From JBEBSD01 sp040394475 (GTDB lineage: Bacteria > Bacteroidota > Bacteroidia > Cytophagales > Spirosomataceae), in the NCBI GenBank assembly GCA_040394475.1, contig JBEBSD010000016.1, forward strand, positions 1 through 64,000: a stretch of 64,000 nucleotides of DNA. Direction: 5' to 3'. Made by a program: the position numbers and the translations under genes. A model generated the notes under the pieces. It did no database searches. It saw only the letters and a list, made by a program, of their open reading frames with translations, and was not told where the DNA came from. Numbering within the stretch: position 1 is the stretch's first letter; each line of letters starts with the position of its first letter. This document shows, piece by piece, positions 18,060 to 26,418 of this stretch.

Positions 18060-20557
18060 TTTTTCCTTCGGGCTTCCTGAACCAGGGCTCCCAGCAGTAA
18101 CGCAAGCAGCAGAACAGAACTGACCAGGTCTATTTTATTCCCTGCAGCCACTGATACCGGTTCAAATTTGAACCGGACCGTATGTTTGCCGGCAGGCATA
18201 CGCACGGCCCGCAGCGTATAATCCGCTCTCATCAACGGGGCCGGCGCTCCGTCGATGGTCACTTTCCATTCGTCACGTACATTGTAATAGATTTCTGAAA
18301 AAATCGCCAGTTGCTCGGTACCCGCATTGCTTTCATAAACCAGCTCATCCGGTTTATAGCTTACCAGGCGGATCGTATTCGAACTGTCAAATTGCAGCAC
18401 AAGACCTTCCAGCTGCTCCGAAAAACGCTGGTCCACCACTGCTTTCAGGGCTGGTTTCAGCGAATCAAGCGCCGCCATTTCGGCGTCGGCATCCGGCACA
18501 ATTTCATAGGAATGGACAAACCAGGCGTTGCCAAGCGCTCCCGTATTATGCTGGACCGTCGGGTTGCCCTGTTGGTCGGCGGTCATAATATACCGGGTAT
18601 TGAGCATATCAAGAATTCCCGGGTTGGCATTCGGCCGGGCAATCTGTCGTTCGAATAATTCCTGGTAACGCCGCAGTTTGGCCCCGTGGTACCCGCCGAT
18701 CGATTTGTGAAAATAGGAAGCCTCGGCACTTTGAAACGGGCTTCGGGTCAGGTCAAATACCCGGAAATGAGGGTCGGTATCCTGTAAGATCTCCGTATCG
18801 GCGGCAGACGGCTGGAAGGCGACTTCTGCCGCCTGGCGCGAGATGAAATCTTCGTTATTGAGATAGCGCTTATCCACTCCGAACAGGTCGGCGATCATCA
18901 ACAACGCCAAACTGCCATAGAATAAGGTCGGACGAATTTTTTCCTTTACCCAGAGCCACAACAGCAAGGCCGTGACCAGGATGAAAAACAGGCTGCGAAA
19001 GGCATCCATCCGGAAAACCCCTGCCCGATCGCGCACAATCGCCCCGACAATTTCTTCGGCAAACGTACGATCCTGAACATTTTGCGTCAGGCTGTCGACA
19101 AACTGCGCATCATAGGGGCCGCGAAAGCTGAAAAACAACGTGGGTACCAGGGCCATCAGCAGAAGCACACCGGCGGTAAGACCCAGGCTGATAAGAAAAG
19201 GCTGCTGCAACTGCGCCGGTGTCCATTTCCGTCGCACAACATCGTTCAGGGCCACAATACCGAGTACCACCATGAACAGCTGCGCAAGGGCCATCGTCAT
19301 GGTTACCGCCCTGAACTTATTGAACATGGGGAAATAATCGAAAAACAAGTAGTTGAGACTGGCGAAGTTCTTGCCCCAGGCCCATATGATATACAGCACA
19401 ACGAATCCCGCCAGCCACCATTTAAACCTTCCTTTGACCAGCACTAATCCCAGAACAAAAAGGAAAAACACAATCGCTCCGGCATAAGCGGGCCCGCCTG
19501 TTCCGGGTTGGTCCCCCCAGTAGAGGGGTACAGGCAGCGCGCTGACAAAATTCCGGGCATTCGAAGCATCTACTCCCCGGCTGGTCAGCACCTTGTAGGT
19601 TTCCGACCGGTCGGTCAGTTTGTTATTCGAGGACGATCCCCCGTAGGCGTTGGGAATCACCATATTAAGGGTCTCCCCTATACCATAGCTCCAGTTAAAA
19701 GCATAGTCCTTGTCCAGGCCGTCCTGCTTGACCGGTGCGCTGGGTGGCGTGAGGGGTGACAACTCTGATTTCCCGCGGATGGTTTCTTTCTGGTAGTCGA
19801 ATGCATTCCACAAACGGGTCGTATGGGAGCCCACCGCGACGAGGATGCCGAACAGCAGGCCTCCGCCCGTTTTCAGCATTCTGACCGATTGTCCTGACTT
19901 CAAGAGGACCAATGCTTCAATGATCACATATACAACCAGCGCGAGCCCCAGGTAATAGGTGATCTGGATATGGTTGGCATAAAGTTCCAGGGACATGAAA
20001 AGGGCTGTTACGGCTGCCCCGGTCAGCCAGTCTTTTCGGAACGCAAGCACAACCCCGGCTATCACGCCGGGGGCATAGCCGATGGCCATCACTTTGGAAA
20101 GGTGCCCCGCTTCTATACTGATCAGGTTGAATGTCGCAAATGTAAAAGCGACCGCACCGGTAAAAGCGAGCCGGGCGGAGGCGGTCAGCACATAAAGGAG
20201 GAGGTAGGCGCTCAGTAAACTCAGGAGAAAAATACTGGCCGGTATCGGGAGCAGGTGATAAACGGCCCGCCCTATTTTAGTGGAAATGCTCAAGGGGTAA
20301 TCGCCGCCGACCATGAAAGCCGGCATTCCGGAAAACATACTATTGGTCCATTGCGCCCATTCACCCGTTTTTTCATGGTAAGCTTCCAGTTCCTGTGAGC
20401 TGGCCTTCGATTGGACAATATCATGCATCTGCAGCCGTTTGCCTTCGATTACAGGAGAGACATACAGCAATGACAGCAAAACGAAGCCGAGCAATGCTAC
20501 TAAATGGGGACGAATGTCCTTCCAGGACAGTAAATTTTTCATGTAAGCAGATTTCAT
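18050..20557 (-). CDS. YfhO-family large polytopic membrane protein
   Basis: 835 residues. It shows about a dozen hydrophobic segments in residues 15-560 (HLVALLGFVLLSLLYVSPVI, ASIFLLSLLSAYLLLYVLT, YLGLALVVYVIIEALVLL and others), a large extracytoplasmic C-terminal domain, and a last span VLLLALLLGALV. The motif MHDIVQSKASSQELEAYHEKTGE with SMFSGMPAFMVGGDYP is typical of Bacteroidota YfhO proteins. YfhO is GT-C-like, and in Firmicutes it is needed for glycosylating wall polymers. The role in Bacteroidota is unproven. A TATATTTG -7 type element sits at 20634-20641. It is transcribed divergently from pfkA. Confidence 0.88.
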   Translation of the reverse strand: MKSAYMKNLLSWKDIRPHLVALLGFVLLSLLYVSPVIEGKRLQMHDIVQSKASSQELEAYHEKTGEWAQWTNSMFSGMPAFMVGGDYPLSISTKIGRAVYHLLPIPASIFLLSLLSAYLLLYVLTASARLAFTGAVAFTFATFNLISIEAGHLSKVMAIGYAPGVIAGVVLAFRKDWLTGAAVTALFMSLELYANHIQITYYLGLALVVYVIIEALVLLKSGQSVRMLKTGGGLLFGILVAVGSHTTRLWNAFDYQKETIRGKSELSPLTPPSAPVKQDGLDKDYAFNWSYGIGETLNMVIPNAYGGSSSNNKLTDRSETYKVLTSRGVDASNARNFVSALPVPLYWGDQPGTGGPAYAGAIVFFLFVLGLVLVKGRFKWWLAGFVVLYIIWAWGKNFASLNYLFFDYFPMFNKFRAVTMTMALAQLFMVVLGIVALNDVVRRKWTPAQLQQPFLISLGLTAGVLLLMALVPTLFFSFRGPYDAQFVDSLTQNVQDRTFAEEIVGAIVRDRAGVFRMDAFRSLFFILVTALLLWLWVKEKIRPTLFYGSLALLMIADLFGVDKRYLNNEDFISRQAAEVAFQPSAADTEILQDTDPHFRVFDLTRSPFQSAEASYFHKSIGGYHGAKLRRYQELFERQIARPNANPGILDMLNTRYIMTADQQGNPTVQHNTGALGNAWFVHSYEIVPDADAEMAALDSLKPALKAVVDQRFSEQLEGLVLQFDSSNTIRLVSYKPDELVYESNAGTEQLAIFSEIYYNVRDEWKVTIDGAPAPLMRADYTLRAVRMPAGKHTVRFKFEPVSVAAGNKIDLVSSVLLLALLLGALVQEARRKNHV

Positions 20558-20721
20558 GTAAATTACGGTGTGTCAGAAACCGCCGGTTTCCGGAAAAGCA
20601 CAACCTCTTGCCTTGTTTCCTATAAAAACGTCACAAATATAGAAGGAATGGTGTATGTTTAAAGTATTAATTTTGAGCAAACTATTGTGAATTTTCCCGC
20701 AAAAACAAAAGTAACTATCCT

Positions 20722-20748
20722 TTGAATCGAAAATACCTAATAAATTTG
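20722..20748 (+). promoter_or_regulatory. Bacteroidota-type promoter of pfkA
   Basis: TTG at 20722-20724 and TAAATTTG at 20741-20748 match the TTG / TAnnTTTG consensus of the Bacteroidota primary sigma factor with a 16-bp spacer, slightly short of the usual 19. It lies about 75 bp before the pfkA start. Confidence 0.5.
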
Positions 20749-20824
20749 CGGAGAAATTTGAAAGAAGAAGCGTATAAAGTGTTGCAGTAAGCAACCGATA
20801 AAATAAGTATTTTAAATACACTAC

Positions 20825-21802
20825 ATGAAAAGAATTGCGGTTTTTACATCCGGCGGGGACGCACCTGGTATGAATGCATGTATCAGAGCGGTCGTTCGCG
20901 GGGCGCTTTACCACGGAGTCGAGGTATATGGAATCCGGAGAGGGTACAGCGGCATGATCGCCGGAGATATTTTTCAAATGAACTCTCATTCTGTCAGCAA
21001 TATTATCCAGCGCGGTGGAACGATCCTGAAATCGGCCCGGAGCAAGGAGTTTATTACCTATGAGGGGCGCAGGAAGGCATACGAGCAATTAAAGGAACTG
21101 GAGATCGAAGGCCTCGTGGCAATCGGCGGTAACGGAACGTTTAGCGGAGCTCTGACCTTTTTCAATGAATTCGGTATCCCAACGGTGGGTGCACCGGGAA
21201 CGATCGATAATGATCTCTACGGAACGGATTACACGATCGGATTTGATACGGCTGTCAATACCGCCCTGGACGCCATCGACCGGATCCGGGATACGGCGAG
21301 TTCGCATGACCGGGTGTTTCTGATCGAGGTCATGGGCCGTGACGCAGGCTATATCGCCGTGCAGGCAGCCATCGGAGGCGGCGCCGAAATGGTGATGGTG
21401 CCGGAGGTGCTGACGCCTGTTTCGGAGGTGGTCAATACGTTGAAGGAGGGCTGGAGCCGTTCAAAATCGTCATCGATTGTCATTGTCGCCGAAGGCGACG
21501 AGGAAGGAAGTGCTATTGAAGTGGGTGAAAAGATCAAAAAGCTGATCAATTCGGAGGACCTTGACCTTCGGGTGACTACTCTGGGGCATATTCAACGGGG
21601 CGGCGCTCCGTCGGCTTCCGACCGGATCCTCGCCAGCCGCTTAGGTCTGGGCGCCCTGGAGGGCTTGCTGAACGGGCAGAAAAAGGTGATGGCAGGTATC
21701 ATCAATAACGAGCTGGTGTATACTCCTTTCGAGGATTCGATACGCCTGCCCAAACCGATTGCCGATGATTTGCTGCGCATGGTGCGCATTTTGAGTACTT
21801 AG
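20825..21802 (+). CDS. pfkA: ATP-dependent 6-phosphofructokinase
   Basis: 325 residues, normal for bacterial PfkA. It phosphorylates fructose 6-phosphate to fructose 1,6-bisphosphate in glycolysis. The ATP site TSGGDAPGMNACIRAVV (9-25), the substrate/catalytic loop PGTIDNDLYGTDYTIGFDTA, the effector/F6P segments EVMGRDAGYIA and LGHIQRGGAPSASDRILA are all present. One oddity: the usual GGDGS loop reads GGNGT, so the Mg-associated Asp103 of E. coli numbering is Asn103 here. Gly104, which marks ATP over PPi use, is kept. The coding end overlaps the convergent YdcF-like gene by 4 bp. Confidence 0.96.
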   Translation: MKRIAVFTSGGDAPGMNACIRAVVRGALYHGVEVYGIRRGYSGMIAGDIFQMNSHSVSNIIQRGGTILKSARSKEFITYEGRRKAYEQLKELEIEGLVAIGGNGTFSGALTFFNEFGIPTVGAPGTIDNDLYGTDYTIGFDTAVNTALDAIDRIRDTASSHDRVFLIEVMGRDAGYIAVQAAIGGGAEMVMVPEVLTPVSEVVNTLKEGWSRSKSSSIVIVAEGDEEGSAIEVGEKIKKLINSEDLDLRVTTLGHIQRGGAPSASDRILASRLGLGALEGLLNGQKKVMAGIINNELVYTPFEDSIRLPKPIADDLLRMVRILST

Positions 21803-22572
21803 CAGTAACCGAGGACTTTGTAAATCAGAAAACCGGCCCATTCTCTCCAGAGCAGTGCCAAAGCTCCGGTTGCCTGCGGCGCCGGAAGGAGCATCCTTTT
21901 CAGGGAAAAGGGTGCTGATAACCCGTGAAACCCGGTCGGAAACGGATCAACAGGAATGCCGGCTTTTTGAAAGCACCCTATAGCCCGGCGCATGTGAAAG
22001 GCAGAAGTAATCAGGAGGTACCGATCGGCCGGAAGCCGCTGCTGAAGGACGGGCGCCGAGAACAGCGCATTTTCATACGTATTCCTGGCCCGGCTTTCCA
22101 ATTGGATGGCGCCTTCCGGAATACCCCAGGAAATCAAGAGGCTACGGGCCTGCTGTCCTTCACCAAGTCCCTGTTTCAGCAGATCGGGATGATCGGTTCC
22201 TGTAATGAGAACGGAACGGATCGCACCGGCTTTGTAGAGGTGATAGGTCGCCAGGAGCCGGTCGGCATGAGGACCCGGCTGAGGGAAGTCCAACCCGTGA
22301 ACGGGGTAGCCGGTCAGACCGCCTGTAAGCAGTATCCCTGTTTCATAGGAGCGCGGAAGCGAACTGACAGACCTGGGCAAAGGCTCCCATAAACGGAAGG
22401 CCCCGGAAACCAGCCAGGCATTGGCTTGCAGGTAAAACCCGGCGAAAAGCATCAAAAAGAGCCGCCGGCGGCGCCCGGACCGGGCGCTGAAACCCAGATA
22501 AAGCAGGAATAACAGCAGCAGGTTATAGGGCATTAACAAGAAATCCAATAACTTTGAGAGCGTATAGAACAT
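21799..22572 (-). CDS. YdcF/SanA/ElyC-family (DUF218) membrane protein
   Basis: 257 residues. Two N-terminal transmembrane helices (LLDFLLMPYNLLLLFLLYLGF and LFLMLFAGFYLQANAWL) precede a DUF218 domain with GILLTGGLTG (about 91-100), the helix around ADRLLATYHLYKAGAIRSVLITG, the conserved ESRARNTYENALFSAP, and YLLITSAFHMRRAIGCFQKAG. This arrangement matches ElyC-like proteins, which affect envelope/peptidoglycan carrier metabolism in E. coli. The biochemical activity of the family is uncertain. It is convergent with pfkA. Confidence 0.88.
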   Translation of the reverse strand: MFYTLSKLLDFLLMPYNLLLLFLLYLGFSARSGRRRRLFLMLFAGFYLQANAWLVSGAFRLWEPLPRSVSSLPRSYETGILLTGGLTGYPVHGLDFPQPGPHADRLLATYHLYKAGAIRSVLITGTDHPDLLKQGLGEGQQARSLLISWGIPEGAIQLESRARNTYENALFSAPVLQQRLPADRYLLITSAFHMRRAIGCFQKAGIPVDPFPTGFHGLSAPFSLKRMLLPAPQATGALALLWREWAGFLIYKVLGYC

Positions 22573-22652
22573 AACTTATGCGAGGATACGGTGTTAATCC
22601 GTTAATATACTTAATCAATGAAACGATTGGCCGGGAGCTCACGTAAAGCAGG

Positions 22653-24050
22653 ATGAACAAAAGTATGAAAAATGTACTGATATGTTGGATGGCCTTTCTG
22701 GCTGCCGGCAGCTACCAGGCGGCCGCACAGGAAGCTTATCATATTGAAGTGACCCTCAACGGACTGAAAGATACGACCTGTATACTCGGGCATTACAACC
22801 ACAGCAGCACATCCTTCGTTGCCAAGGATACCGCCCGGGTGGATGCATCCGGACGGATGGTATTTACCGGGACCGAGAAGCTGCCGGGAGGAGTATACCT
22901 GGTTTTGCTGCCCGGGAAGTCGAAATGGGCGGAGGTCATTTATTCTGGAACCGAACCACGGTTTTCGCTGGCAACCGATACCACCGATCTGGTGGGAAAT
23001 ATGAAAGTCAGCGGCTCGGTGGAAAACCAGTTTTTTTACGAGTATCAGAACCGGCTGCGGACAGTGATGAAACGACTCGACTCGCTTGCGAAATTAAATC
23101 CGGCTGATCCGGCTATTGCCCCCCTTCGCGCGGAATTCAGTGCCTATAAAAACAAGGCATTTAAGGAGCACCCCGATTTACTGACGGTCCGGTTTCTGAA
23201 AGCGGCTGAAAATCCGGAAATCCCCCCGGCGCCTAAGCTCTCGAATGGAAAAGACGATTCCCTGTGGGTGTTCAGCTACTACAAAACACATTACTGGGAT
23301 AATTTTGATTTATCGGACGACCGGATGTTAAGGACCCCGCTGATACAGTCTAAAATTGACCAGTATGTCAAAAACCTGGTGGTACAAGTGACGGATTCGC
23401 TGATAAAGGAAGCCGATGCCCTTATCGCCCGTACAGAGAATCCGGATGTCAGGTATTTCCTGATCCGTTATTTTGCGATGGAATACGAAAATCCTAAAAC
23501 GGTGGGAACAGAGGGGGTATTTGTGCATGTCGTTGAAAACTATTACCTCAAAGGGGCTGTGGATATATCGGACGATGCCCGTAAAAGGCTCAAAGACCGT
23601 GTAGATGTGCTGAAACCGCTGTTGGTGAACAAGGTTTTCCCCGAAATGACCGTTTGGGATCAGCAGCGAAAACCGCTGAAAGTAGGAACGCTGAATGCGG
23701 AGTTAACAGTCGTTTTTTTCTATTCACCAACCTGCGGACACTGTAAGGAGTCTGCTCCGAAACTGCTTAGTTTCTACGAAAAAACGAAGGATGAAGGGGT
23801 GAAAGTCCTGGCGGTAGCTACGGAGAACTCGGATGAAGAGTGGAAAAACTTCATAAAAGGACAGCATTTTGAGGGAATCCTGAATGGGTACGATTACAGC
23901 GGAGCCATCGATTTCCGTACCCGATTTGATGTATTGTCGACGCCGACCATCTATATTCTGGATAAGAACAAGCGGATTGTTGCCCGTAAAATGCCGGTAG
24001 AACAGCTGGAAGATTTTTACAGTTTTTACAAGCGCAGGCACAAATTATAG
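22653..24050 (+). CDS. Exported thioredoxin-like (TlpA-type) thiol-disulfide protein with DUF4369/DUF5106 domains
   Basis: 465 residues with a signal peptide ending YQAAAQ. Residues about 27-125 look like a DUF4369 beta domain (IEVTLNGLKDTTCILGHYNHSS). A helical DUF5106-like middle (about 130-315) follows, then a thioredoxin fold (about 320-465) with active site CGHC in FFYSPTCGHCKES and the cis-proline STPTIYILDKNKRIV. Such proteins act in the periplasm as thiol reductases or in cytochrome maturation; the exact client is unknown. The gene stands alone, between divergent YdcF-like and convergent DUF58 genes. Confidence 0.85.
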   Translation: MNKSMKNVLICWMAFLAAGSYQAAAQEAYHIEVTLNGLKDTTCILGHYNHSSTSFVAKDTARVDASGRMVFTGTEKLPGGVYLVLLPGKSKWAEVIYSGTEPRFSLATDTTDLVGNMKVSGSVENQFFYEYQNRLRTVMKRLDSLAKLNPADPAIAPLRAEFSAYKNKAFKEHPDLLTVRFLKAAENPEIPPAPKLSNGKDDSLWVFSYYKTHYWDNFDLSDDRMLRTPLIQSKIDQYVKNLVVQVTDSLIKEADALIARTENPDVRYFLIRYFAMEYENPKTVGTEGVFVHVVENYYLKGAVDISDDARKRLKDRVDVLKPLLVNKVFPEMTVWDQQRKPLKVGTLNAELTVVFFYSPTCGHCKESAPKLLSFYEKTKDEGVKVLAVATENSDEEWKNFIKGQHFEGILNGYDYSGAIDFRTRFDVLSTPTIYILDKNKRIVARKMPVEQLEDFYSFYKRRHKL

Positions 24051-24053
24051 CAA

Positions 24054-24968
24054 TTACCGCATTTTTGAGCGCTTCACCAGGTAGGTCATCAGAATAGGAT
24101 CAAACCCTTGTGAAATGTCCGCTTCGATAAAATCGATTTTATACTGACCGCACTTAAGCTTCAGGTCATTGTAATACCGCTGCATGTGTTCGCGGTACTG
24201 CGTCCGGACTTGGTTGGGCTGCACCCGTATCCGTTCCCCGGATTCCAGGTCCACAAACTCATACGGCCGGTCCTCGAAGTCGAATTCGGCTTCTGTTTTT
24301 TTGTCGGTCACATGGAAAACCAATACTTCGTGCAGGTTATGCCGGAGGTGCTGCAGGGCAGAAAAGAGAATCGCAGAATCTTCCGGGGTATCAAACATGT
24401 CACTGAAAAGAATTACGAGCGACCGTTTCTGTATTTTCCGCGCAATCAGGTGGAGGACGTCCGCCACGGCAGTTTTCCGTTGCGGCGGCGGCTGGTTGAG
24501 CAGCGTATTGAGTTCCAGTAAGATTTTATGGACATGCGACGCCGTCGATTTTACCGGCGTTTGAACTTCGATGTGCTCTGAAAAGGTACAAAGGCTTACC
24601 GCGTCTTTTTGCTTTTGGAGCAGTACTGCAAGGCTGGCTGCGGCGAGAATGCTGAATGTGATTTTTCCAAATGCGGGCTCGGGGTAATACATCGAAGAAG
24701 ACGTGTCGACCAACAGGTGACAACGCAGATTGGTTTCTTCTTCGTAACGTTTTACAAACAGTTTGTCCGATTTGGCATACACTTTCCAGTCGATATGCCG
24801 GGTGCTTTCGCCGGTATTATAGAGCCGGTGTTCTGCAAATTCAACCGAAAAACCGTGAAAAGGAGACTTATGCAGTCCGGTGATAAACCCTTCTACCAGT
24901 TGTTTTGCCAGAAACTCGAGATTCCCGAATTCACGGACTTTTGCGAGATCAATCGCGGGTTTTGACAT
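24054..24968 (-). CDS. DUF58 domain protein with vWA-like fold
   Basis: 304 residues, the usual length of the Bacteroidota BatA-linked DUF58 protein. The DUF58 core STRHIDWKVYAKSDKLFVKRYEEETN lies near residues 53-80, and is followed by a MIDAS-like LLVDTSSSMYYP (D and SSS) as in von Willebrand A domains. Such proteins are typically encoded with MoxR AAA+ ATPases and Bat proteins and act in chaperone or stress-resistance roles. No MoxR or Bat gene is seen beside it here. It lies 9 bp downstream of the RlpA gene on the same strand. Confidence 0.88.
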   Translation of the reverse strand: MSKPAIDLAKVREFGNLEFLAKQLVEGFITGLHKSPFHGFSVEFAEHRLYNTGESTRHIDWKVYAKSDKLFVKRYEEETNLRCHLLVDTSSSMYYPEPAFGKITFSILAAASLAVLLQKQKDAVSLCTFSEHIEVQTPVKSTASHVHKILLELNTLLNQPPPQRKTAVADVLHLIARKIQKRSLVILFSDMFDTPEDSAILFSALQHLRHNLHEVLVFHVTDKKTEAEFDFEDRPYEFVDLESGERIRVQPNQVRTQYREHMQRYYNDLKLKCGQYKIDFIEADISQGFDPILMTYLVKRSKMR

Positions 24969-24977
24969 TGGCTTGGG

Positions 24978-25436
24978 TTAAGGTTGTGGCGCTGTTTGCA
25001 AGGGAGCAAGCAATTCGGCCAGACGGGTCAGGCCGTCCAGTTCGGAGAAAAGCCTGCCTTCGGTCCCGACGACTTTAATTTCTACCTGACCAATACCTTT
25101 CCGCAGCAGGTCCAGCTCGGCTGCGGCAGCATGGCTGATATCCAGTAAGCGGCGGTGTTTTCCAAAAGGTCCTCTGTCGTTGATCCGGACCACGACTTTT
25201 TTGTTATTGGCAATATTGGTGACTTCCAGCAGGGTGTTGTGCGGAAGTGTGGGGTGGGCAGCAGTGTACAGCCGATTGTTGAATATTTCGCCAAAAGCCG
25301 TCTTTTTCCCATTGAACTTATGCGAATAATAGGAAGCCACTCCCTTTTGGACAGTCAATAACTGCTGACTGACCTTTGCTTCCTGGGGTGGGCCCAACAG
25401 GAACACCACGGCAATTATAAACGGTGGTACGCTCAT
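24978..25436 (-). CDS. rlpA: RlpA-like double-psi beta-barrel protein
   Basis: 152 residues from the ATG at 25436, which gives a proper signal peptide (SVPPFIIAVVFLLGPPQEAK). The frame stays open for 29 more codons, but that stretch is not signal-like. A TATATTTG promoter-type element at 25534-25541 leaves about a 90-nt leader. The DPBB domain reads KGVASYYSHKFNGKKTAFGEIFNN then VVVRINDRGPFGKHRRLLDISHAAAAEL, the canonical RlpA motifs. RlpA in Pseudomonas cleaves denuded septal glycan; in Bacteroidota the short form without a SPOR domain is common. It is probably co-transcribed with the DUF58 gene. Confidence 0.88.
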   Translation of the reverse strand: MSVPPFIIAVVFLLGPPQEAKVSQQLLTVQKGVASYYSHKFNGKKTAFGEIFNNRLYTAAHPTLPHNTLLEVTNIANNKKVVVRINDRGPFGKHRRLLDISHAAAAELDLLRKGIGQVEIKVVGTEGRLFSELDGLTRLAELLAPLQTAPQP

Positions 25437-25708
25437 AGGGGTCGGTTTTGTGAATGAAACATTTCCTTCCGGGAACTGTGAAGATCTGCTTTTCAATGAA
25501 AGCTGATCCGGCACTGGCGTCATTTACCGGCAGCAAATATAAAGGAAAAAAGGGCTGGAAGTCGTATTTGTTGCCAAAACACAATAATTATGAGGAAAAA
25601 GTACAATAAATTGAAAATAATGGCTTAATTCGCAAACCAAATTTTTTGCATTTGATAAACTTATTTAAATTAGCGATTGATTAGCTTTTACATCAAATTT
25701 AAACTTAA

Positions 25709-26032
25709 GTGGAAGACAGAGAGAAAATCTACTCCAAGAGGGTTAGAGCCGGGAAACGTACATATTTCTTTGATGTTCGCTCAACTCGCTCCAACGATTA
25801 TTATTTGACAATTACCGAGAGCCGCCGTCATCAGCAGGGGGAAGGGTTTAGCTACGAAAAGCACAAAATGTTCCTTTACAAAGAGGATTTTGATAAGTTC
25901 GTGGAAGCGCTTCAGGAAACGGTGGACCACGTGAAGACGGAATTGATGCCGGACTTCGACTTCTCTCAATTCGCCAAGTCGGATGAGCAGCTGGACGAAG
26001 TTTCGGGTGGTTCCAGCTTGAAGTGGGAATAG
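25709..26032 (+). CDS. DUF3276 PUR-alpha-like nucleic-acid-binding protein
   Basis: 107 residues starting at GTG 25709. The protein begins EDREKIYSKRVRAGKRTYFFDVR, which aligns with the start of the family, so the GTG is preferred. RSNDYYLTITESRR and KMFLYKEDFDKFVEALQETVDHV complete one PUR repeat, which forms whirly-like sheets that bind single-stranded nucleic acid. The family is highly conserved in Bacteroidota. A C-terminal acidic tail (DFDFSQFAKSDEQLDEVSGG) is variable. It is monocistronic and followed by a clear terminator at 26060. Confidence 0.9.
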   Translation: MEDREKIYSKRVRAGKRTYFFDVRSTRSNDYYLTITESRRHQQGEGFSYEKHKMFLYKEDFDKFVEALQETVDHVKTELMPDFDFSQFAKSDEQLDEVSGGSSLKWE

Positions 26033-26059
26033 TGGCCTGATTGTTTAACAGTTTTCCCT

Positions 26060-26089
26060 GCCTTCGGAAGCGACTCCGAAGGCCTTTTT
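26060..26089 (+). terminator. Rho-independent terminator after the DUF3276 gene
   Basis: GCCTTCGGA (26060-26068) pairs with TCCGAAGGC (26075-26083) over a 6-nt loop and is followed by CTTTTTGG. It sits 28 bp after the stop codon. Confidence 0.85.
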
Positions 26090-26103
26090 GGTATAGAGTG
26101 TCC

Positions 26104-26175
26104 ATGGTCTGTGTCCCACAGACCATTTTGGATACCAGCCAGAAACGTCAGATACCAGCCAGAAACAGGATTGCG
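26104..26175. repeat. Dispersed palindrome copy plus 20-bp direct repeat
   Basis: ATGGTCTGTG (26104-26113) and CACAGACCAT (26117-26126) form a perfect 10-bp stem around TCC. With its flank (ATTTTGGATACC) it matches, in reverse orientation, the copy at 63451-63473. Directly after it GATACCAGCCAGAAAC is repeated twice about 20 bp apart. From there to 26378 I see no gene or structure. Confidence 0.8.
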
Positions 26176-26378
26176 ACCACACAAATACATCCCGCAATAA
26201 CCCATATCCGGCATACAAGCAGCTGCGAATTTATTATACCGGATACAGGTTGTTGTACCGGGTGCAGGAATACCAATAACACGAAAAAGTACGAAGGGAA
26301 ATGAACAGGAGTTGCGGTCCGGTGATCGCTTTATTAAAGATCCTCGGCAAGAAATGTACCTGATCCCAACTAGTTCGC

Positions 26379-26386
26379 TATTTTTG
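26379..26386 (+). promoter_or_regulatory. -7 promoter element of ychF
   Basis: TATTTTTG fits the Bacteroidota TAnnTTTG element and lies 32 bp before the ychF start. No clear TTG at the expected upstream distance is visible. Confidence 0.4.
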
Positions 26387-26418
26387 CAAAACTTTTAATT
26401 TAAAGATCGATTTAACGA

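Noticed and set aside
25437..25523. Longer RlpA start
   Set aside because: The added 29 residues are polar and would bury the signal peptide; the start at 25436 fits an exported protein.
26041..26304. Open frame downstream of the DUF3276 gene
   Set aside because: It starts inside the terminator region and passes through the palindrome repeat; no ribosome-binding site or protein-like pattern.
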